Positions 1 through 6,352 of a stretch of DNA of 7,020 bases are shown in pieces. The DNA lies in contig CAYMPL010000078.1 in assembly GCA_964392415.1 (NCBI GenBank), forward strand, positions 1 through 7,020. The letters are read 5' to 3'. The DNA is from CAYJMQ01 sp964392415. Its GTDB lineage: Bacteria; Bdellovibrionota; JACOXK01; 2-02-FULL-40-11. The notes beneath the pieces were generated by a model. The model was given only the letters and a program-made list of their open reading frames with translations. It ran no database searches and was not told where the DNA came from. The position numbers and the translations under genes were made by a program. Each line of letters opens with the position of its first letter. Positions within the stretch are counted from its first letter, which is position 1.

Positions 1-43
1 TCCAAATAAAAAAAGAGCCGCAAGGCTCTTTTTTTTATTTGGA
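1..43. terminator. Rho-independent terminator, probably bidirectional
   Basis: The core stem GAGCC (15-19) pairs with GGCTC (24-28) around a GCAA tetraloop (20-23). It is flanked by seven A (8-14) and eight T (29-36), and the outer arms TCCAAAT (1-7) and ATTTGGA (37-43) also pair. Reading right, the stem is followed by a T8 tract. Reading left, the A7 tract gives a U run, so it can stop transcripts from both sides. It most likely ends a plus-strand gene lying before the window and insulates the promoter at 248-276. The only mismatch in the whole palindrome is the extra T in the T-tract. Confidence 0.85.
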
Positions 44-56
44 GGCAATCCAATGA

Positions 57-81
57 GCAAACAGTCCTGTGGACTGTTTGC
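57..81. repeat. Perfect 11-bp hairpin
   Basis: GCAAACAGTCC (57-67) is the exact reverse complement of GGACTGTTTGC (71-81), with loop TGT (68-70). No T-tract follows on the plus strand (next bases AGTCAAAGG), so it is not a typical terminator. It sits as the first arm inside the larger inverted repeat 38-205. Confidence 0.8.
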
Positions 82-88
82 AGTCAAA

Positions 89-196
89 GGTGGGAATCGA
101 ATGCCGGAAGCAGCCGGGAACCCGCTTGCGGGTGGCTGCTGAGGCGGGGTCGCAGCCCGAGCGCGATAGCGCGAGGAGCTGTGACCGATTCCCACC
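89..196. repeat. Long inverted repeat enclosing two hairpin arms
   Basis: GGTGGGAATCG (89-99) pairs perfectly with CGATTCCCACC (186-196). Arm one: AGCAGCC (109-115) with GGCTGCT (134-140), topped by ACCCG (120-124) with CGGGT (129-133) and loop CTTG. Arm two: GTCGCAG (149-155) with CTGTGAC (179-185, one G-T wobble), topped by CGCG (162-165) with CGCG (170-173) and loop ATAG. The result is a three-way, cloverleaf-like fold. Parts recall a tRNA T-arm 3' strand (GATTCCCACC), but there is no anticodon arm, D-arm or proper T-loop, so it is not called a tRNA. Confidence 0.65.
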
Positions 197-209
197 GCCT
201 CCAAAATTT

Positions 210-236
210 GTCATTCTGAGCCGAAGGCGAAGAATC
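210..236 (+). repeat. Dispersed palindrome, copy A
   Basis: The sequence reads GTCATTCTGA (210-219), core GCC-GAA-GGC (220-228), then GAAGAATC (229-236). ATTCT pairs with AGAAT, the facing GA/GA pairs form an internal loop, and the core forms a 3-bp stem. The same outer arms with a different but still self-complementary core occur on the minus strand at 5312-5340. I recall similar GTCATTCTGAG...GAAGAATC repeats being scattered between genes in many environmental bacteria. Size and form resemble REP-type extragenic palindromes. No mobilising transposase is visible in this window. Confidence 0.75.
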
Positions 237-247
237 CCTAAAAACTG

Positions 248-276
248 TTGACCTTCGTTTTGAAAATATCTATACT
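248..276 (+). promoter_or_regulatory. Sigma70-type promoter for the radical SAM operon
   Basis: The -35 box is TTGACC (248-253) and the -10 box is TATACT (271-276), separated by exactly 17 bp. Each box differs from consensus at one base. Transcription should begin near 283, giving a leader of about 40 nt before the ATG at 324. It lies just after palindrome copy A and downstream of the terminator, which fits an independently transcribed unit. Confidence 0.75.
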
Positions 277-308
277 TTTTTGTAGGTTCAATAAAGTTGT
301 GTAAAAAT

Positions 309-317
309 AAGGAAGGA
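309..317 (+). promoter_or_regulatory. Strong ribosome binding site
   Basis: AAGGAAGGA ends 6 bases before the ATG at 324, optimal spacing for a Shine-Dalgarno sequence. It fixes the start of the radical SAM gene and is the only strong ribosome binding site in the window. Confidence 0.8.
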
Positions 318-323
318 TAATCT

Positions 324-1808
324 ATGAAGCTTATGCTGATCAGCGGTATCGTTACGAATGCGGCGCAATCTAATCCGGAATGGGCGGCGGAATATGATAA
401 CGGGGATTTTTCCCCGAGTGGTTTAATGTATATTGCAGGGTATCTTAGGCATCATGGCCCCCAGCATGAAGTTAAAATTCTCGATGCGAATTTGCTTCGG
501 TATACACAGGAAGATATTGAGCGGGATATCAGAGATTTTATGCCGGATGTAGTCGGGATGACCACCTATACAGATATTCTTTTTGATACGCTGGAAACGA
601 TACGCGTTGTAAAAAGGGTTTCAAAAGATATAAAAACAGTTCTAGGCGGAGCGCATCCGACAAACCATCCTCTTGAAACCATCGCTATCCCGGAAGTTGA
701 TTTTGTCTGCATTGGTGAGGGAGAAATCCTTGTGTTCGAATTGATGGAGGCTTTAGAGGGAAAGCGTGAATTTTCAGGCATCAAGGGACTTGTTTGGAAA
801 GATAAGGATGGAAATATCGTTAGGAATGAGGGGTCTGGATATGTCCCTAATTTGAATCTTCTGCCGCAACCCGCTTTTGATCTGCTCCCCTATGAAAAGT
901 ATTACAGCATGATTGGAACGGGCGCCTCCACAGGGGTTATTTGTTCATCACGCGGCTGTCCCTATCAATGTACGTTTTGCAGCAAGCCCTTCAGTACATA
1001 CCGAGGGCGCACTGTCGAAAATATTATTGATGAAATGAGGCTTTATTATGATCGCGGGATACGCGAGTTTATGTTTTTCGACGACATGTTTAATCTACCT
1101 GCCAAGCGGGCTCTGAAAGTTTCAGAAGCGATCAGGGCTAATTTTCCGGATATTCAATGGTGTTTTCGTGGACGCGCGGATCAAATTACGGAAGAGCTGG
1201 GTGCAGAGTTGCAGAGGTCGAACTGCAAACAGGTGTCTGTCGGGGCGGAGGCGCATACGGATGAAGCCCAGAAAGAGCTTAGAACAGGAAAATCTGTCGA
1301 AAAAACAAAAAATGCGGTCCGGATTCTTAGGAAATACGGCATCAAGTCCAATACCAACTGGATTATAGGACTTCCACAGCATCGGTCGGCAAAAGATGTT
1401 AACGATTTGCTGAAAGTGGTTTTTGATATCGATCCCGACTACGTGCAATTTTCAATCCTGATGCTTTGGGATGACACGGAGCTTTACAAAGAAGCGATTC
1501 AGAAGGGTGTTATCACGGAGAGCGTTTGGGGTGACTATATTAAAAATCCCCAGCCCGGTTTCATGATTCCGGCCTGGGAGGAGCATATGTCGAGAAAAGA
1601 GCAGGCGGAGCTGCTCCGGAAGTGTTATTCGAGGTTTTATATGCGCCCAAAGGTCATATATCGTCAGATGATGGAGGTTGCTTCCTGGACGACATTTAAA
1701 GTGAAGTTCCGGGGATTTCTTTTGATGCTTATTCCTCTCTTTTATCCTATTCTCCGCTTGTTCCAATCGGATTTTTCGAGGAGAAAGCAGGTTTACCAAA
1801 TCCAATAA
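324..1808 (+). CDS. B12-binding domain radical SAM protein
   Basis: This is a 494-residue protein with an N-terminal cobalamin-binding-type Rossmann domain (about 1-150). Family landmarks there are DANLLRYTQEDI (54-65), PDVVGMTTYT, VLGGAHPTNHP (107-116) and the GEGE turn (131-134). The radical SAM core follows (about 200-400). Its 4Fe-4S motif is CPYQCTFC (C212, C216, C219), in the typical context SSRGCPYQCTFCSKP. FFDDMFN (251-257), VGAEAHTDE (306-314) and WIIGLPQ (346-352) match the later strands of the SAM barrel. The C-terminus is basic and ends in a hydrophobic stretch (464-480), possibly membrane-associated. The family includes class B methylases and BchE-like enzymes, but no substrate can be assigned. 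The start is fixed by the site at 309-317. It is the first gene of the operon and precedes membrane and glycan genes, so a role in lipid or glycan modification is inferred. Confidence 0.93.
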   Translation: MKLMLISGIVTNAAQSNPEWAAEYDNGDFSPSGLMYIAGYLRHHGPQHEVKILDANLLRYTQEDIERDIRDFMPDVVGMTTYTDILFDTLETIRVVKRVSKDIKTVLGGAHPTNHPLETIAIPEVDFVCIGEGEILVFELMEALEGKREFSGIKGLVWKDKDGNIVRNEGSGYVPNLNLLPQPAFDLLPYEKYYSMIGTGASTGVICSSRGCPYQCTFCSKPFSTYRGRTVENIIDEMRLYYDRGIREFMFFDDMFNLPAKRALKVSEAIRANFPDIQWCFRGRADQITEELGAELQRSNCKQVSVGAEAHTDEAQKELRTGKSVEKTKNAVRILRKYGIKSNTNWIIGLPQHRSAKDVNDLLKVVFDIDPDYVQFSILMLWDDTELYKEAIQKGVITESVWGDYIKNPQPGFMIPAWEEHMSRKEQAELLRKCYSRFYMRPKVIYRQMMEVASWTTFKVKFRGFLLMLIPLFYPILRLFQSDFSRRKQVYQIQ

Positions 1809-1860
1809 CTGTCGGAAAATACACCTCTGAAATTCACGAATTTAAAGAAGTGCGGCTGGC

Positions 1861-1881
1861 TGATCAGCTTGTGTCTGATCA
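1861..1881 (+). repeat. 7-bp hairpin around the TTG of the UPF0104 gene
   Basis: TGATCAG (1861-1867) pairs with CTGATCA (1875-1881) across a 7-base loop that contains the TTG codon at 1869. Each arm contains the palindrome TGATCA. It could affect initiation if TTG 1869 is the true start, but a 7-bp stem of this kind may also be chance. Confidence 0.35.
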
Positions 1882-2813
1882 TTTGGGCCGTTTTTTATTT
1901 TGACTGGCAAAATATTTTTCAAGTCCTTCAGGGCGTTAAGCCATTCTATTTATTTCTGTTATTTTTTATTTATATTTTTGATTATCTTTTGAGGGCATTT
2001 CGATGGAGGCTTTTGCTTTATCCGGTTTGCCGGCCATTATCTTTTCTAAAAGTTTTTCACGCATATAACTTCTCCCAATTCGCAAATGTTTTTTTGCCGG
2101 CGAGATCTGGCGAGTTGTTTCGTGTCTTGCTTATCAACAAGGAATTCAATATCTCAAAAAGGACGCTTCTTGGGACACTCCTCTTTGAAAGAACACTCGA
2201 TGTTTTGGCCATGGGAGGAGTGATTATGGGGGTTCTGTATGCTTCTAAAGAATCGTTATCTTCCAATGGAAATCCTTTAAAAAATTTGTTTTTTTGGGGG
2301 GTCCTTTTCATCGCGATCCCTTTTCTGATCATGACGTCTCTTTTACTATATAAATATCTTACTTCTTCCTATAAACCGACAGGATCAGTAAAAAGGTGGA
2401 TAGACCGGATAGAACCGGTATTTCACGGGTTTTCTTCGACATACAGTCCCCTCCATCTCCTCGGCTTGATAGGACTCTCTCTTTTTATGTGGGTACTGAA
2501 CGCGTTTATTCTCTACCTTTATATGCAATCCCTCTCATTTCATGTCCCTTTTTCTGCGGCTGTCATTGTTTTATTGTTTCAATTGCTGGGGGAGTTTATT
2601 CCGTCTGCCCCTTCGTCTTTTGGAACGTTTCACGCATCGACCCTTATCGGATGTAAAATCATTCGTCTGTCAGAAGTTCTGGGGCTTAGTCTCGGATTTC
2701 TGAATCACTTTTATGATGTGATTATCAAATGCATTTTTGGTATGCTCTCCATTCCTTTTTTAAATCTTGACTTCAAAAATCAGCTATTGGAGATTAAATT
2801 AAAAAATGTCTAA
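1869..2813 (+). CDS. UPF0104 / LPG-synthase-TM-like membrane protein
   Basis: The 314-residue multi-pass inner-membrane protein matches the lysylphosphatidylglycerol synthase transmembrane / flippase-like family. Landmarks are FDYLLRAFRWRLLL (37-50), NVFLPARSGELFRVLLI (73-89), LLFERTLDVLAMG (104-116) and GEFIPSAPSSFGTFHA (241-256). Roughly seven or eight hydrophobic segments are visible, including 27-40, 141-161, 197-220 and 228-245. The family occurs alone in polyprenyl-lipid and glycan clusters and as the membrane part of MprF and archaeal AglD; a lipid-handling role is inferred. The start is doubtful. The first conventional codon is TTG 1869 with no Shine-Dalgarno, and it cuts into the first membrane helix. 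The frame is open back to the TAA of the preceding gene, and those codons encode a plausible basic N-terminus (KFTNLKKCGWLIS). The real start may be CTG 1827 or another weak codon. The end overlaps the next gene by 8 bp. Confidence 0.85.
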   Translation: MCLIIWAVFYFDWQNIFQVLQGVKPFYLFLLFFIYIFDYLLRAFRWRLLLYPVCRPLSFLKVFHAYNFSQFANVFLPARSGELFRVLLINKEFNISKRTLLGTLLFERTLDVLAMGGVIMGVLYASKESLSSNGNPLKNLFFWGVLFIAIPFLIMTSLLLYKYLTSSYKPTGSVKRWIDRIEPVFHGFSSTYSPLHLLGLIGLSLFMWVLNAFILYLYMQSLSFHVPFSAAVIVLLFQLLGEFIPSAPSSFGTFHASTLIGCKIIRLSEVLGLSLGFLNHFYDVIIKCIFGMLSIPFLNLDFKNQLLEIKLKNV

Positions 2814-4371
2814 GAAGTTTTTTCTCCTCTTTCTTTTTCTATTTTTACTCTCTCAGATACCGGTTTTAATGACAAAGTTCCCCCAGGAAAGGGAGGGATG
2901 GCTGAGTGATGTTTCCTATCATTTGAATACAGAGCTTACCGGCAGCATGGCCAAAGGTGTTCCCTGGGGATCCAGTTGGTCATCCGGGAGAGGGAAATCA
3001 TTTTATCTGATTCACCATGTTTTTTATAAGATTTTTGGCATAGGGGTATTTCAGGGGAGGATGGTGACATTTCTTTTTGGCCTTTTGCTCCTCTTCTTTG
3101 TATTTAAATGGGGGGCTTCGCATCTTTCTTATGAGAGCGCGATGCTTTCGACCCTTTTACTTGCGCTTTCGTTCTCTTTTTGGCCCTTTTTGCCGGTTGT
3201 CAGTCAGGACATCATTCACTGTCTTTTGTTGTTTGGCTCTTTTTATCTTTTGTATAACGCCATATCTTTAAAAAGGGGGAGTTACTATTTTGCCGCAGGT
3301 CTTGTTTCGGCCCTGGCCGTTGAAAATTCGTATCGCGGGATATCCGTCGTTCTGTCTGTTTATATCATCTATGCGCTTTTCTCAAACCGAGAAACTTTTT
3401 TAAAATATGCTTTGTATTTGGTGGGGGGCTCTCTAGCAACGTTCCTCTTTTGGTTTTCTTTGAATATTTTGCCGATGGGGGTGGATAATTTCATTCACTA
3501 TCATCTCCTTGTCTCCAGAACCGAACGGAATCCCGATCTTGTGAAGATGCTGCTCAATGAGGTGAATCGGTTATTTTTATTTGTCAGATCTCAAAAACAT
3601 CTGGCAAAATTTGAAATAATTTATTCAGTTTTTTTACTCATTCTTTTTTATAAGTATCGTTTGAAATTAAAGTATCCTTTTATTTCTAAATATATTTTCT
3701 CATGGCTCTGCGTGACATTTATTGCGATGTCGGTTGTTTCTCAATTAGATGAGCAGATCACTCCCAACTATATGCTGTCATACAGCATGTTTATTTGTCT
3801 TTTATGCGGTCTTAGCCTCTCTGAATTTTTGAAGCGCCGAAGATATATGGCTATGGCCTTGCTGGCCGTCATTCTCTTATCTGGAATGAGTTATAGTGCG
3901 GGCCGGCTTATTCTCTATTCACATTATTATAAAAAAGGACATACCTTGACTGATTATTTTAAAAAAATAAGTTCCAGCATTGATCCGACAAAGAATATTT
4001 TAGGGGATGTCGAATTTTGGTATGCCTTTCCCAATAGCCAATATTATGGAGGCGTTTTTTACCTGGGGAGGCTGAATCACATACTTCACGAACTGAAACC
4101 AGCGTATCTGTATGCAAACGATGAGGAAAGAGCAACGGCCATTATGAATGTTTTTAAAAAAAGAAAAATTGAATATATTGTTTCATCGACAGAAAAGGAT
4201 TATTTAAAGGATCATCTGGCAGACTATTTCCCGAACCACAAGCTGCCGGAAAGAAATTTTAAATTGATTCAGACCGTAGACAACCGTTCTCTCTGGTCCA
4301 ATCGTTTTCAGCAGGGACCTTCCTGCCACTATCTCATAGAAGTGTATCGAATCGCCTCTTATGAATTGTGA
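2806..4371 (+). CDS. GT-C fold glycosyltransferase, PMT/ArnT (GT39)-like
   Basis: The 521-residue membrane protein begins with one helix (5-22), followed by an outer-face loop rich in acidic residues (E28, E30, D35, E43), where GT39/ArnT-type enzymes keep their catalytic Asp/Glu. Hydrophobic segments follow near 87-100, 112-130, 137-150, 162-192, 203-223, 271-282, 297-312, 324-340 and 347-362. A soluble outer domain of about 150 residues ends the protein. The stretch SQDIIHCLLLFGSFYLLY (133-150) resembles the family's conserved second-loop region. Such enzymes transfer a sugar from a polyprenyl-phosphate carrier to lipid, glycan or protein on the periplasmic side. ATG 2806 overlaps the previous gene by 8 bp; GGAG at 2789-2792 is farther away than usual, so translational coupling is likely. 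Sequence divergence is high, and donor and acceptor are unknown. Confidence 0.78.
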   Translation: MSKKFFLLFLFLFLLSQIPVLMTKFPQEREGWLSDVSYHLNTELTGSMAKGVPWGSSWSSGRGKSFYLIHHVFYKIFGIGVFQGRMVTFLFGLLLLFFVFKWGASHLSYESAMLSTLLLALSFSFWPFLPVVSQDIIHCLLLFGSFYLLYNAISLKRGSYYFAAGLVSALAVENSYRGISVVLSVYIIYALFSNRETFLKYALYLVGGSLATFLFWFSLNILPMGVDNFIHYHLLVSRTERNPDLVKMLLNEVNRLFLFVRSQKHLAKFEIIYSVFLLILFYKYRLKLKYPFISKYIFSWLCVTFIAMSVVSQLDEQITPNYMLSYSMFICLLCGLSLSEFLKRRRYMAMALLAVILLSGMSYSAGRLILYSHYYKKGHTLTDYFKKISSSIDPTKNILGDVEFWYAFPNSQYYGGVFYLGRLNHILHELKPAYLYANDEERATAIMNVFKKRKIEYIVSSTEKDYLKDHLADYFPNHKLPERNFKLIQTVDNRSLWSNRFQQGPSCHYLIEVYRIASYEL

Positions 4372-4374
4372 GCT

Positions 4375-5271
4375 CTAGTTTTTCCCGGCAAAGATCACCA
4401 GTCTGTTTTGTAAGGAACAGAGGCGGCTGAGCATAAACACGCCTTCAACCGCTGCGCGAAACAGATTGTTTAATTTGATTTTTGTAAGATCGGTTGAAGA
4501 TTGATAGTGGTGGATGACTTTGAAATGACAGCTTTCTAAAAGATGAGAGAGCGCTAACAAACTAAAATAAATGGGATGACTGATGACAAAAATACCCTCT
4601 AAGAAGCGTCCGAACGATGAAAAGGTCATCTTATGGGCTGTCAGACAAAGATAATGCAGCAGACTTTCGGCATTTGGAACGGTGAGGGCTACTATTCCAT
4701 CGGCATTTAGGCTTTTATGAATCTTTGTCAAAAGCCCTTTTAAATCGTCACAATGTTCTAGGACATCAAAGGCGCAAACAACGTCAACATCCTGAGGCTG
4801 AAATTCAGTTTTTTCCACATCCGCATGAATAAACGTAAATGTGTCATTTGAAGCGGGTGATGAATTCGGATTAAAATCCAAACCAAAGGCTTCATAGCCA
4901 GCTTCTGCCGCGGATCTTGTAAAATCACCAGAGCCGCATCCCAGCTCCAATAATTTCCCGGAAGGACGAACCGTTTTTAGAAATGTGAGTATTCTTTTTT
5001 TTTCGTTGGAAAGTGTTATGACGGTAGGTGATCCCTCTTTTCGAAGAACTTCCGATTCATAATATTTGTAAATCATCGGATATTCTTTTCTGATCGTCTC
5101 TGGTTCTGAAACGATTCGTTTCATCCCCTCTTTGCTGATATAGGGGTTTAATAACCATAGGGAGCATTTTTGACAACGCATCAGCGAATAGGAGGGGAGT
5201 TTACAAAAGGTTTTGAAATTTCCAAAATCGCAAACAGGGCAGCATTTTCTTTCAAGAAAATCAAGGGACAT
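4375..5271 (-). CDS. Class I SAM methyltransferase with N-terminal zinc ribbon
   Basis: The protein has 298 residues. A small four-cysteine motif opens it: CPVC (C11, C14) and CQKC (C33, C36), a probable zinc ribbon. A Methyltransf_23-type Rossmann domain follows. Motif I is LLELGCGSGDF (107-117), the ribose-binding acidic position is D132 in GLDFNP, and HADVEKTEF (149-157), FDVLEHCDD (168-176) and LTVPNAES (196-203) follow. HPIYFSLLALSHLLESCHF (232-250) is the usual family tail. It probably methylates a sugar, lipid or glycan intermediate in the cytoplasm. ATG 5271 is the first possible start (an in-frame TGA lies one codon upstream) and has no clear Shine-Dalgarno. A weak minus-strand promoter may exist (TTGCCA 5311-5306, TATAAG 5290-5285, 15-bp spacer). 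It is the only minus-strand gene here and converges on the GT-C gene with a 3-bp gap and no terminator. Confidence 0.9.
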   Translation of the reverse strand: MSLDFLERKCCPVCDFGNFKTFCKLPSYSLMRCQKCSLWLLNPYISKEGMKRIVSEPETIRKEYPMIYKYYESEVLRKEGSPTVITLSNEKKRILTFLKTVRPSGKLLELGCGSGDFTRSAAEAGYEAFGLDFNPNSSPASNDTFTFIHADVEKTEFQPQDVDVVCAFDVLEHCDDLKGLLTKIHKSLNADGIVALTVPNAESLLHYLCLTAHKMTFSSFGRFLEGIFVISHPIYFSLLALSHLLESCHFKVIHHYQSSTDLTKIKLNNLFRAAVEGVFMLSRLCSLQNRLVIFAGKN

Positions 5272-5311
5272 AAATCAAATTCAGCTTATAAGGAAGTTTT
5301 GCAAATGGCAA

Positions 5312-5340
5312 GATTCTTCGGGCTACGCCCTCAGAATGAC
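5312..5340 (-). repeat. Dispersed palindrome, copy B
   Basis: Read on the minus strand this is GTCATTCTGA, core GGGC-GTA-GCCC, then GAAGAATC. Outer arms of 10 and 8 bases are identical to copy A at 210-236, while the core differs yet still pairs (4 bp instead of 3). It sits in the divergent spacer between the methyltransferase and the family 2 glycosyltransferase, in the opposite orientation to copy A. Confidence 0.75.
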
Positions 5341-5354
5341 CAATGGAAAAGTGT

Positions 5355-5383
5355 TTGAACTCTATTGAGAAAAAAGATATAGA
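5355..5383 (+). promoter_or_regulatory. Possible promoter for the glycosyltransferase pair
   Basis: TTGAAC (5355-5360) and TATAGA (5378-5383) are spaced 17 bp. Transcription would start near 5390, only a few bases before the ATG at 5393, so the transcript would be almost leaderless. That makes the call uncertain. Some promoter is needed here because the preceding gene runs the other way. Confidence 0.4.
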
Positions 5384-5392
5384 GATTCGAAG

Positions 5393-6349
5393 ATGAAGGT
5401 ATCGTTTATTGTTCCCACCAGACCCACAGATTTTAAGAATGACATTGTAAAAAAGCAATTTGGCGAGATCGATGCCGGTGGTCATCACATAGAAATATTT
5501 TTAGTAGAAGGGTTTCATCCCCCGTTACAGAGGAATGCGGCTATTCGAAAATCTGAAGGGGATTTTGTTTTTTTCTTTGATGATGATGCCCTGATTCCAG
5601 CTGATCTTATTTCCAAGACATTGAGCTATTTTGACAATGATAAGGTAGCTGGTGTGGGGGGACCTAACTTGACCCCCGACAATGATTCCCCATTTGCCAA
5701 ATTATGCGGCGAGCTTCTCTCTTCTTTTTTCGCAACTGGGAGCGCTTCCATGCGATGGAAGCGAGGAAAATCGAACTATGATGCCACAGAGAAAGAGCTG
5801 CATGGAAGTTTTATCTGTTTTCGCGGCGATATTATTAGAAAACATTTATTTTCTGAAGATTTGTTTCCAGGCGATGAGAACGAACTCATCAACAGAATAC
5901 GAAAAGTGGGATATCGCTTCTATTATCTTCCTGACTGTTTTGTCTATCATAAGCGAAGAAAAAATTTAGTCGCCTACCTGAAACAGATTTTTATTTCTGG
6001 AAGAGGGAGGGCGGAACAGACAAAAAAAGAGGGACTCAAAGGAAATCTTTATTATGTCATCCCGCTTTTGTTCAGCATTTATCTGCTATGGGCGCCTATT
6101 GTGTATAGGCATCATCCGTTTTGGTTATTTCCCTTCATCATTTACAGCGCGCTGGCAATCTTTTTTAGTTTAAGAATCGTTTTGGCCAGAAGAACTTTAT
6201 TCTATAGCTTACTTATTCCGTTGTTTTTAATCTCTCATGTCACCTATGCGTGTGGCTTTGTGCGGGGTCTCTTTCTACAGAAAAAGAGGGAACGAAGGTA
6301 TCTTGAAGAAGATGTGGCGCTACACCGCTATGTTTTTAACAGCTTATAA
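5393..6349 (+). CDS. Family 2 glycosyltransferase, membrane-anchored
   Basis: The 318-residue protein starts with the GT-A nucleotide-binding strand MKVSFIVPTR. LQRNAAIRKSEGDFVFFFDDDALIP (45-69) carries the metal-binding DDD motif (63-65). HGSFICFRGDII (137-148) lines the acceptor region, and PGDENELINRIRKVGY (159-174) matches the ED...L..R...G motif with the likely catalytic acid D161 or E162. GRGRAEQ (203-209) resembles the C-terminal basic motif of processive and ExoA-like members. Three hydrophobic segments (about 219-238, 243-262, 268-290) anchor the C-terminus. It probably adds a sugar from an NDP-sugar to a lipid-linked or membrane glycan on the cytoplasmic side. Its ATG lies 121 bp from the divergent methyltransferase start. 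Only a weak purine stretch (AGAG 5381-5384, GAAG 5389-5392) precedes it. The next gene begins 3 bp after its stop. Confidence 0.9.
   Translation: MKVSFIVPTRPTDFKNDIVKKQFGEIDAGGHHIEIFLVEGFHPPLQRNAAIRKSEGDFVFFFDDDALIPADLISKTLSYFDNDKVAGVGGPNLTPDNDSPFAKLCGELLSSFFATGSASMRWKRGKSNYDATEKELHGSFICFRGDIIRKHLFSEDLFPGDENELINRIRKVGYRFYYLPDCFVYHKRRKNLVAYLKQIFISGRGRAEQTKKEGLKGNLYYVIPLLFSIYLLWAPIVYRHHPFWLFPFIIYSALAIFFSLRIVLARRTLFYSLLIPLFLISHVTYACGFVRGLFLQKKRERRYLEEDVALHRYVFNSL
5743..5763. repeat. 9-bp inverted repeat inside the GT2 gene
   Basis: CGCTTCCAT (5743-5751) pairs perfectly with ATGGAAGCG (5755-5763) over a 3-base loop. It lies in coding sequence for residues around SASMRWKRG. A repeat of this length is not far from chance expectation in 7 kb, and no function is proposed. 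Confidence 0.4.
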
Positions 6350-6352
6350 AAG

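Larger units (their letters stand above)
38..205. other. Nested inverted-repeat element, candidate structured RNA or mobile repeat
   Basis: The ends form a perfect 9-bp inverted repeat: TTTGGAGGC (38-46) with GCCTCCAAA (197-205). Inside lie an 11-bp hairpin (57-81) and a second 11-bp stem (89-99 with 186-196) that encloses two further arms. On the 3' side the outer stem directly abuts the inner one (196/197), giving a compact branched fold. The element is much more GC-rich than its surroundings. A 60-codon open frame crosses it (69-251), but the stem-loops explain the sequence better and no protein family is recognisable. Whether it acts as RNA or as a DNA repeat cannot be told from one copy. 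Confidence 0.55.

Noticed and set aside
38..205. tRNA or tmRNA resemblance (GGAGGC ... GATTCCCACC GCCTCC A)
   Set aside because: An acceptor-like stem and a T-arm 3' strand are suggested, but the T-arm 5' strand does not pair locally, the TTCGA-type loop is absent, there is no D-arm or anticodon arm, and no tmRNA 5' signature or tag reading frame is visible.
69..251. A 60-codon plus-strand open reading frame upstream of the operon
   Set aside because: It runs through the perfect inverted repeats at 89-196 and palindrome copy A, has no ribosome binding site, and its Arg/Pro-rich translation resembles no protein family.
1452..1805. A 117-codon minus-strand frame opposite the radical SAM gene, with similar antisense frames at 1122-1448 and 566-784
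   Set aside because: These are shadows of a well supported coding frame and show no family motifs or start signals of their own.
4366..4395. A terminator between the convergent GT-C and methyltransferase genes
   Set aside because: Only the 6-base palindrome GAGCTC and a short T run are present. There is no stable stem followed by a U-tract on either strand.
5743..5763. A 9-bp inverted repeat in the GT2 gene as a regulatory hairpin
   Set aside because: One repeat of this size is near chance expectation for a window this long, and the codons fit the protein, so no function is claimed.
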